A DNA stretch of 64,000 nucleotides from NCBI GenBank assembly GCA_021292105.1, contig CM037866.1, positions 5,850,163 to 5,914,162 of the forward strand, in the 5' to 3' direction. The position numbers and the translations under genes are program-made. Within the stretch, counting starts at the first letter, position 1. Each line of letters begins with the position of its first letter. This DNA comes from Anadara kagoshimensis. Taxonomy: Eukaryota; Mollusca; Bivalvia; Arcoida; Arcidae. Below the pieces are notes generated by a model, which worked only from the letters and a program-made list of their open reading frames with translations, was not told the DNA's origin and did not search any database. Positions 57,501-64,000 of the stretch are shown one piece after another.

Positions 57501-60329
57501 TATATTACATGTTTTTTGGAAAGAGTAGTAAACGTAGATTGTATTTGAATGATATTAGTTTTTTTTAGCCCATTTAGTATTGTACAACTTCACATAATAG
57601 CGTGCAACTTCACGACCAATGCTAACAGAAGATAAAGTAAAATTAAACTTACAGGTGTTATATATAAAAGTTAATGAAACATGATGATATCTCATTAAAC
57701 AAAACCCTGCATTTAATGTATATTTAAAGTGAACCATATTCTAATCTGACAAAACATCCAAGTAAGATACCATGTCTTGATAATGTATTTGTACTTTCAA
57801 TGTTTTTACTTTTTATTACAGGTATGACTGCACAATCCATGAATCTGCATCTTCTTCGACATCTTGCCAATTTTACAAGACTTTATGGACCATTGTTTTG
57901 TTTCTCCTTATTCGGATTTGAATCGATGAATTCATTTTTGAAAAAAATGGTTCATGGGACTAGACACATTAACAGTCAGGTAATATACTGTACTCAAATA
58001 CTCAAAACTTGTATTCCACTTCATTTACATGATGATATCTCATGAAACAAAAACCTTGCTTTCATGTTATTAATTAATGTATATTTAAAATAAACCATAC
58101 TAATCTGTATATACATGTACCCGATGCCATGTTGGTGTCTTTTTTGCCAATCATAGTTGAATGAAGACATATCATTTATTGACAGACTAATCACGGTGAC
58201 ATTTTTTTTTCTGTTTCTTTGTCCTGAATTTCCTTCATGTCTGGAGCACCACCGACAAAGTAACTTGTATCAAATATTCAACATAAATCATAGTCTAGAA
58301 ATTTACTATCAGTCTGTATTTTAAACAAATACATATATTATAAGTTATAAAATTTGAAGTGGAAAGACAGTCCAAAAAAAAATCCAACCACTACAGAATT
58401 TTTTCACATTTTTCTCAGTTTGTGACGTTTAGCCATAAGGGTTGTTTTGTCTCGGACTGGCTCAAATAATGTATAGGATAAGAATAGAAAAGAAAAAAAA
58501 AAAAAACAAATTTAAAAAAAATGCCACAAAGACCAGAATTTTAATCAAGTCAATCCATGTTCAGTGCATGCTGTGTCATTTTTTGTAAAATGCTTATTTT
58601 AACCATTATTTTAACCATTCATTCTGGGACCCAACTTATAGATGGGTTTGACCCCAATCTTTATTTCATACTTTCCGGGACTCGGACACACTTTGTGTCT
58701 TCATTATTCCCAATCTTTATTAACAACCATTCTACATTATTACACACACACACAAGACAATATTTTCATTGTACATGTATTAATAATTTTCTATTGGTGG
58801 AGGGTACATATTACTCAAATGGGGGGGGGGGGGATTTGAATGAAGTCCAGCATGGGAACTATGTGCTACATGCATGTAAATCCTTGGGTATCTTATTCAA
58901 CTATTTTAGCTAACAATTACCTTAAACCTTATTGCATCAATAACTCTGCATGGTCAGAGTTTCAGAAACCATTAGCCAAGGAAGTAATACAAAGTACAAA
59001 CACACCATTTGGAAAACATACCTAAAATCCAGGTTGAGTTCATCCATGTTGTGACTATTCCATATATTTGGCGTTATATCCCTTTTCAAAAAAATCTGAT
59101 TTAAATTTTGCTGCCGGGGGGCATTAATGTCTGTAATTCATGTCTTACAGGCACATCTAGTTTTAATTTGATTTTTCATTTTATTTTATACGTGTATATA
59201 TGTCTTGTTATTTAGGTCGGTTTTGCAGTTATAATGTCGAAGAAATTGCCAAGCTTTATAAAACAGTTGTCCAACATCACAGTGGATCAAAATATAAAGC
59301 GTCTGACACTTCGCCTTGGTTCCAAATTTTTGACGTAAGTGTTATATTACACATTTTATTGCCATGGTAATGGGGAAAGATGAAGATCTGTTTATCCAAA
59401 ACTGTTCAATATTAATGTAAACCTGTGTATAGATACATCTAGGCGAGTAGACCAGACTCCAGGCAAAAGTAGGTCACTGTGAACTGAATATCATGCTTCC
59501 TTCACTTTGGTTCAATTTTACTGAATTGTCTCCCCAAGTACACGTACTTGGAGAAAATGTACCCTTATTTACATGAGTAGGTCAGCCTCCTGGCAAAAGT
59601 AGGTCACTGTGACCTACTTTTCATGCGTCATTGACTTTGGTTCAATTTGCACCAAGTTGTTTGTCACTGTTTGGTCAGAGAAAATGCATCTTTGAGATGA
59701 GAGAATCTCGGGCAAGTATTTCGTGAGGCGAACTTGGTAACTGTTGATTACCCTATGTTTTAATATAAAAGATTCTTATAAGATACATTTTTATTTTATA
59801 TTATTAGAGAGGATGAATTACATACAGACAAAATGACAACTCCACTGGGAAAAGCAAAGAAATTGATGATTGGTAATGAAATTTTGAGCTGCTGTCACCA
59901 GAAATGAAAAAAGAAAATTTATCATCATTTATGAGAATTCAAAAAGGAAACTCAGTATTTTATGGAAATGAGTACAAACAGGCAAAGACACGGAATTCCA
60001 ACACTGTTGTATATAATGATGGTATAAGGGAGATTTACGGTACCATTACCAGTTTCATAAATGTGGGAAGCAGGATGTTTGCTGTAATGCAAAATTATGA
60101 AACATTGCCTTTTACTGTTGGAATTACAGTCAGCAGTGCAATTGAAAATTCAAATTTGAAAGATTACCTATGGAAAAAATTGTGTCCACATATGGTACAA
60201 GTAATAAAAAAATGTACTGATAAACACCTTGTACCTGTGGAAAACTTGAAAAGGAAGTGTTTATTGTTGGATGCAAACAAAAACACTATATACATCAGCA
60301 AGCCACCAAATCTGGTTGAACATGGTTGA
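50680..60329 (+). CDS. tnp2/CMC-family DDE transposase (whole gene, 10 exons)
   Basis: Exons 50680-51517, 52594-52758, 53768-53852, 54571-54946, 55736-55906, 56659-56752, 57277-57474, 57822-57979, 59216-59334 and 59808-60329 join in phase. With one T added to the T-run at 59882-59885 the total is 2,727 nt (908 aa). Seen: acidic Ser-rich N-terminus; HYYCGGCQEYL with four Cys (zinc-ribbon-like); the NTG-D-GVSLFSSSKKGSLWPVYL block; TDLPARALVLNMKQFNGKYG with C-S-I-C; FFVIDWMHGVLLGVTK; and LFGFESMN. Asp (54749), Asp of DWMH (55808) and Glu of FESMN (57920) fit the D-D-E triad, including the D-x-x-H around the second Asp typical of CMC transposases. The enzyme cuts and rejoins DNA at the element ends. 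Neighbour: the BEN gene, divergent. Confidence 0.83.
51518..52593 (+). other. Transposase intron 1
   Basis: AT-rich; nothing recognised apart from short words (gggcccaataatca.g.ctgac near 52,165) that recur near 56,470 in intron 5. Confidence 0.4.
52594..52758 (+). CDS. Transposase exon 2
   Basis: Acceptor TTGCAG, donor GTAAAT. Encodes DDNFVKLIQQHKTPRRPGFI, then ADIVDGSVYRKVL and ADFNLTFTMNTG. The DI-DG-Y and NL-x-x-T-x-NTDG pattern is characteristic of this transposase family. Confidence 0.85.
53768..53852 (+). CDS. Transposase exon 3
   Basis: 85 nt, phase 1 in, phase 2 out. Encodes DGVSLFSSSKKGSLWPVYLA and INELPITL, the conserved 'S-S-x-W-P-x-Y-L-x-I-N-E-L-P' block. Intron 2 (52,759-53,767) contains nothing recognised. 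Confidence 0.85.
54571..54946 (+). CDS. Transposase exon 4: first catalytic Asp
   Basis: Acceptor TTTTTGCAG, donor GTAAGT at 54947, phase 2 in, phase 0 out. Encodes RFTRKYLLPCMLHCEVEKPN, then MLTYLSPLMQDLQCLHQTGI, then VATDLPARALVLNMKQFNGK and YGCSICLDEGECPPGRP. Asp 54749-54751 in T-D-L-P-A-R is the likely first catalytic residue; C-S-I-C is probably metal binding. Confidence 0.87.
55080..55615 (+). mobile_element. Non-autonomous repeat in transposase intron 4
   Basis: Starts with 'tggcgttcgtccgtccgtcagtc' and 'cttctcctctgaaaccacc', words shared with 18,150-18,350 and 24,490-24,560. It ends 'gagcgttacaggcccaattgggcctcttgttt', the palindromic 3' end of the tandem-core family but with no array inside. 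Confidence 0.55.
55736..55906 (+). CDS. Transposase exon 5: second catalytic Asp (DWMH)
   Basis: 171 nt, phase 0. Encodes VKGIKGASALMVLSYADLPK, then FFVIDWMHGVLLGVTKALMT. D-W-M-H (55808-55819) matches the second-Asp D-x-x-H signature. Donor GTAACA is slightly weak, and a read-through version would continue to a stop near 56,000. Confidence 0.87.
56050..56550 (+). mobile_element. Non-autonomous repeat in transposase intron 5
   Basis: The start 'gcccctgccatgaaatggtcgggg' is a hairpin followed by 'gtcggtcagtctgtccgtc'. Two units of about 120 bp follow (gactttgcgtttaggtcc, acttcatcatcaaactt, ggggagtactacaccacc), then 'caggtgagtgatacaggccctttgggcctcttgttt' at the end. This combines the 5' end of the 45,810 family with the 3' end of the 18,091 family. 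Confidence 0.55.
56659..56752 (+). CDS. Transposase exon 6
   Basis: 94 nt, phase 0 in, phase 1 out. Encodes TTLLNKRLMNIKIPDFISRR and QRGVDEHTHWK, the 'I-x-x-P-x-x-I-x-R-x-x-R' segment between the second Asp and the Glu. Intron 6 (56,753-57,276) has an A-rich run and a short word (tctctggtttgattggagatg) matching the 53-56 bp repeat of intron 3 of the other gene. Confidence 0.83.
57277..57474 (+). CDS. Transposase exon 7
   Basis: 198 nt, phase 1 in and out, donor GTAAGT. Encodes ASEFREWLLHFSVPVLQGVL, then KSYPFVHYLLLVTAMSILTK and a helix rich in Glu. The 'W-K-A-S-E-x-R-x-W-L-L' junction with exon 6 is typical of the family. Confidence 0.85.
57822..57979 (+). CDS. Transposase exon 8: catalytic Glu
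   Basis: 158 nt, phase 1 in, phase 0 out. Encodes GMTAQSMNLHLLRHLANFTR, then LYGPLFCFSLFGFESMNSFL and KKMVHGTRHINSQ. Glu 57920-57922 in F-E-S-M-N, followed by 'G-T-R', is the likely third catalytic residue. Confidence 0.87.
57980..59215 (+). other. Transposase intron 8
   Basis: A G-run at 58,820-58,833, a CA run at 58,744-58,753, and a tail of the GGGGCAT-type repeat at about 59,115-59,160 (gggggcattaatgtctg, cttacaggcacatctagt). No gene. The 118-codon frame at 58,557-58,913 has no recognisable content. Confidence 0.45.
59216..59334 (+). CDS. Transposase exon 9
   Basis: 119 nt, phase 0 in, phase 2 out, donor GTAAGT. Encodes VGFAVIMSKKLPSFIKQLSN, then ITVDQNIKRLTLRLGSKFL. Hydrophobic helix after the catalytic core. 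Intron 9 (59,335-59,807) holds short gtaggtcactgtgac words of the repeat family at 39,965. Confidence 0.78.
59808..60329 (+). CDS. Transposase exon 10 (terminal), apparent frameshift
   Basis: Acceptor TTATTAG, phase 2 in. The first part (EDELHTDKMTTPLGKAKKLM) runs into TGA soon after 59,885 because of the T-run 59882-59885. One base on, the frame is open (ELLSPEMKKENLSS to a TGA at 60327-60329) and carries a plausible C-terminal domain (YGNEYKQAKTRNSNTVVYND, YGTITSFI). A homopolymer miscount is the simplest explanation. Poly(A) signal AATAAA at 60489-60494. Confidence 0.72.
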
Positions 60330-61150
60330 AAAGAAAAATCTCACTACAGAATCTATTAATTTCTATTTCATTATTTGATACCCAAACTTGGTCATGTTAC
60401 CTTTTTAGTGACAGTTGCTGCCAGGGGCATATGTTATTGTGTTTCACAAACACATTTTGTTTTTAAATCTTTTATAACAAGAGTTCAAAATAAATACATG
60501 TTTACTTTACATCAAGGGTAACACCTCAGCTGACATTGTTTTTCTTGAGGTGACAATATGTACTGTCAGATAACAGTTATGGTATGATTACAGTTATCTC
60601 CCTTATATTCCATATTACATGTATATCATCATTGAGTAGATAATCTATTTTCTTGTGTTTTTTTTTTGTGCTTGCAGAAACTGTACTTGCCAAAATTATG
60701 TTGTTCAAAATTTTGAAATTTCTCAAAACAGGTTTGTTTCCGCAAGCAAAGCACTCATTAGCTGGAACAAGATCCAAATGCTTTAGGAACGTTGGGTTAA
60801 CTTGTATTCATAATGATTGGGCTTAACATTTATTTCTTTCAAATTTTTGGCTCCTAATGTCACCGATTAGGAATTTATTTTCAAAATATGTGCATATACG
60901 GCCAAATTCAGCAGGTAATTTTTGTTGCGTGATTTACAATTATGCAGTTAATGATATATATATATACTATTGAGAAGTCGAAAATAGTATTCTGTTTCAT
61001 TTCAAAAGGTCTTTATAAAAGGAGCAGCAACAGTGGTGAAAATGCGCAGGAGGGATAGATTAAATATGAAAGTATTGAAATTTAACAGTAGCAAATTTGT
61101 TAAAATATCTTGAGTAAATAAATATATCTTATATTGGAATTAATTTGGTA
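60330..61150. other. 3' flank of the transposase gene
   Basis: AATAAA at 60489-60494 is a good poly(A) signal. Near 60,420-60,465 there is a worn 3' end of the GGGGCAT repeat (gggcatatgttattgtgtttcacaaacacattttgtt). Nothing else is recognised before the right subterminal array. Confidence 0.45.
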
Positions 61151-61159
61151 CGTATTGGA

Positions 61160-61500
61160 TATTTAAAACCATGATTCCAGTGGAATGTCACTGAAATATT
61201 GCTCATTGAAATTAATTACTGCATGCTTATGAATTTGTATGATTCCAGTGGAACACCACTGGATTATTGCTCACTGGAATTTCTCTGGAAGTTAAGTCAT
61301 TGATTCCACTGGAATTCCACTGGAATATTATTCACTGGAATTTCTCTGGAATTTTGAACCATAATTCCAGTGGGATTCCACTTGAGCACTTACAGTACCA
61401 CTGGTATACCAGTGGAATTTAAAATTCCATTGAATTCCAGTGGAATTCCAATGGATTCCAGAGGTATTCCACTGGAATTCCAATGCTATTTTCACTGGGG
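61160..61500 (-). repeat. Right terminal inverted repeat and subterminal CCANTGG array
   Basis: Dense CCAGTGG, CCACTGG and CCAATGG motifs, many around GAATTC, from about 61,170 to 61,485. The array then ends with TATTTTCACTGGGG. The last 13 bp are the exact inverse of the left end; inside that, the two ends share motif type but not exact order. Confidence 0.8.
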
Positions 61501-61502
61501 TA

Positions 61503-61647
61503 GGCACTTTGGTTTTAATGAGGCCACTGATGCTACAACCGGCAATTTTTGTGATGGAGAAGACATACTGCATGTAGACCCAGATGGAGAAGACATACTA
61601 CATGCAGTACCAAATAGTGTTCCTGGCAATGCTGGTTGGTTAAGTTT
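61503..61647 (-). pseudogene. BEN exon 7 of the host copy, interrupted by the inserted element
   Basis: It begins KLNQPALPGTLFGTACSMSS and is cut at the TA where the complete element is inserted. It has two 30-bp in-frame repeats where the inserted copy has three, so it is distinguishable and not a simple assembly echo. Confidence 0.8.
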
Positions 61648-61970
61648 CTACAAAACAAAAGAAATAAATACGTACATGTATATGAACTTAAAAAAACCTA
61701 TTCTAAAGACATTTTTTCTATGAAATATTTCGATCCTCAAAGTGAATATCATTCTGAATGTTTTACATGCACAAATATATCTGTAATATACATGATGACT
61801 TTGTCATGAATCCACCTTCTTAAGATTAAGACTGGTATCAGCAGTTATAAAATATAGCTTGCATATAGCATCATGTTTCATTTCAAAGTTAATATGTATC
61901 TATCACATACATGACATATGGTTAAAACACTTTTTCATATTTCTACAATTTTACTGTTTTATATATATAC

Positions 61971-62039
61971 CTTGTATGCTTTCTTGACACAAGTCTTGCA
62001 GGCAAGGAAGGCATCTACCATGCTTGTAAGGGTTTCTAT
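61971..62039 (-). pseudogene. BEN exon 6 of the host copy
   Basis: 69 nt, same borders and frame as 43,492-43,560. Part of a gene that is split by the insertion. Confidence 0.7.
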
Positions 62040-62703
62040 CTAGCAATAAAATCCATTTAAATTGGTTTTCAATATGACAAATTGGTTCATGTGATTATAT
62101 ATTAATAATATGCACTTGTCTTGCCACTTACACATACATGTGTATTTAATAGGGATTTCTTGATATGAGCCAGTAAATATTAATTCATCCTATTCCAATG
62201 ATAATCTGTCATATGTTAACATAAACACTGATAATACTGATGAAATTGTAAATCTGAATGAAACTAGAATTAGTGTCATCCATTGGATGATTGATCAATA
62301 CCCCCGCCCCTTCCCCTCCCTTTAGTTGCACACCTTTAATATGTGGCAATAAGGGTGCAAGAAAGGTTTAGTAAAAATCTGTCTCATAATCTCTAAGAGT
62401 AGTGCAATCAAACACAGCATCCAATCTGCTGATGAAAAAAAAAAAAAAAAAAAAAAAAAAGGAGAGTTTGGTGTATCTTTCCCTTCTGTAAGGCGATAGT
62501 ACATTACAAACTCAACATTTCATTTATGTTGATGACAGAAGGATGCACGCTTTATCATGACATAATTAAGCCTCACATGACTTTGCCAGGTGAGCTAAAA
62601 ATGAATGAAATCTGACAACTAAAATATATTGTGAAATTTCTATAGCAAGAAATATTTGTGTAAAGTAAAAGAGAAATTAACAACAAAAAAGTCCAAAACT
62701 TAC

Positions 62704-62870
62704 TTTGTTTTCAACTCGAAATAAAACATTTTTACTTCTTGGTCTCTTGTCATCATTTTTTCTAGATTTTGTGTTTCAAGCACTTTGCTAGACTTTTCTA
62801 GGGAGGTGTGATGACGTTCCTCAGCAAGCTCTCTGTTCTTTTTCTTGTCTGCTGCAGCCACTTTTTTAGC
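62704..62870 (-). pseudogene. BEN exon 5 of the host copy (one base short)
   Basis: 167 nt against 168: the T-run in 'aaaacatttttac' has five T rather than six, shifting the frame. Either true decay or homopolymer error. Confidence 0.7.
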
Positions 62871-64000
62871 CTAAAAACATACACATAATTTTACACATGT
62901 TAACATGTTTAAAATTAAGTATTAAATAAATTATCTGAGCCATCGAACTCACATCCTAGAAAGCGTGAATTCTACTACCAGACATTGTGAAATTTGTTGA
63001 TGATTTACACACATTCGGTCAGGTAAAACATTATTAGCCAGATGAATTTTTACACAGACATTATTTGCTCATGTGAATTTAATGTGAATTGAGCTTATGT
63101 TTTCGGACACTGCCAATTTTTCCTGGCCATAATTTTGAAAGTGCTTCTAATTCATCGGACAGGCAGAGAGTGAGTGAATTATTGTTTTAAGCTGCATCAG
63201 CAATATTTCAGCTATTCACGGCCGGACAGGCAGAAAATAATTATTAAAAACAGTCCAGAGACTTGTGCGTTTATAACATCGTAATCACCAAGGCGTTTGT
63301 ATCATTTCAATGTTGTATAGTCTTAATTTAAGCGTCTCGATAACAAAGTTTAGCGACTAAATTGTCAAGGGAAAAGAGAAATGACCTTGAAAGTATCGAT
63401 GCGGCATCGGCAAGGAAAAAAAAAAAAAAAAAAAAGCCAGCGGATATTTTCAATAAAATTTTTTCAGTTGGCAAAATTTTTAATGGTCGGTGGCGCAAGG
63501 GGAAACAAAGTATATTTTTATTTTGGCCTAAACTTGTTTGTTTATCTGTCACAAGAATAAATCATACTGGATGATACCAATGTGCAATACCAAAAGGTTC
63601 ATCACAGTCACAAGAGCAATTTCAAATCCAGGTCACATAATTGTTATTGTCCAGCCTCTATATGACTTAAGAAGGAGCAATGGAGCAGCACTACCATGGT
63701 GCACACAGAACTTGGTAAAAGTTTGTAGTTGACTTCACCAAACTGGTCTCACCAGATAAAGTGTATATTAAAGTTTTCAAGGGTAAGTAATAACTGTTAG
63801 TAAATTATCATGAAGACTTCTGTTTATTTTTGCGAAATACAACCCTGTTTATTTGTGTGAAATACTGGTTGTAGAATTTTATTTTTTTTTAACTGGTTGT
63901 AGAAGACCTATTTCAATCTGATTATTTTTTCGCCAGAGCTGTTTGGTTTCTAGCCAAATTTCGCCCAGATGTTTATATCAATCTGTTTACTGAAATATTT

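Larger units (their letters stand above)
38968..61500. mobile_element. Complete 22.5-kb two-gene CMC (En/Spm-CACTA-like) transposon
   Basis: Left end CCCCAGTGAAAAT (38968-38980) and right end ATTTTCACTGGGG (61488-61500) are exact inverse complements. TA lies on both sides (38966-38967 and 61501-61502), and the undisturbed site CATTAGGCAC is readable inside the element at 42,992-43,001. Both ends carry arrays of CCANTGG-type motifs. Inside are two divergent genes: a BEN-domain protein (minus) and a tnp2-family DDE transposase (plus). Several other repeats sit in the introns. Plant En/Spm elements also encode two proteins and have subterminal motif arrays. The terminal sequence differs from canonical CACTA, and CMC subgroup placement is inference. 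Confidence 0.85.
61501..64000 (-). mobile_element. Right part of the host transposon copy (continues past the window)
   Basis: From TAGGCAC onward the sequence matches 42,995-45,540 almost base for base. This is the remainder of a second copy of the element, beginning in the middle of BEN exon 7. It contains exon 7 (5' part), exon 6 and exon 5 of that copy and the same A-runs and SINE tail piece. Its other half is the arm at 34,934-38,967. Confidence 0.88.

Noticed and set aside
58557-58913. 118-codon frame in transposase intron 8
   Set aside because: It has CA and G runs and no similarity to the transposase family, and the flanking exons join in phase without it.

Overview
This is an AT-rich eukaryotic window with long introns, GT-AG splice junctions, tRNA-derived SINEs, MITEs and many short tandem arrays. 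The repeat families, in particular elements with tandem cores and a GGCCCATGGGCC 3' palindrome, together with a divergent Mab-21 gene, suggest a bivalve mollusc. That assignment is inference, and I do not name a species.

Layout: 1-10.5 kb is intergenic and rich in repeats (SINEs, a large inverted repeat, a satellite built from SINE tail sequence, a MITE). 10,537-23,531 (+) is a five-exon gene that joins an acidic low-complexity N-terminus, an OTU-type deubiquitinase domain split over exons 2-3, a polyQ linker and a full-length Mab-21/cGAS-like module in the last exon. 23.5-30.8 kb is intergenic with mobile-element remnants.

30,896 to the window end is one mobile-element locus. A complete copy (38,968-61,500; 22.5 kb) has 13-bp terminal inverted repeats (CCCCAGTGAAAAT), subterminal arrays of CCANTGG-type motifs at both ends, and two divergent multi-exon genes that start 367 bp apart. 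One is a minus-strand BEN-domain protein (11 exons, 471 aa, intact). The other is a plus-strand tnp2/CMC (En/Spm-CACTA-like) DDE transposase (10 exons, about 908 aa, one apparent homopolymer frameshift).

This element is inserted into exon 7 of another copy of its own BEN gene. The TA target dinucleotide is duplicated exactly, and the intact site is readable at 42,995-42,996. Two further 4.03-kb left arms (30,896-34,933 and 34,934-38,967) lie in tandem on the left, and the right part of the host copy runs from 61,501 off the window. The locus is therefore a self-nested (Russian-doll) transposon, or a single self-insertion later expanded by unequal exchange or by an assembly loop.

How the genes may work together is inference. 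The transposase would act on the terminal repeats while the BEN protein binds the subterminal arrays, much as TnpD and TnpA divide the work in plant En/Spm. The OTU-Mab-21 gene is independent of this locus and looks like an innate-immunity-type or signalling fusion. Its Mab-21 part lacks the expected metal-binding acidic pair after the GS motif. Several copies and both plus-strand genes carry single-base homopolymer differences, so part of the breakage may be long-read assembly error.
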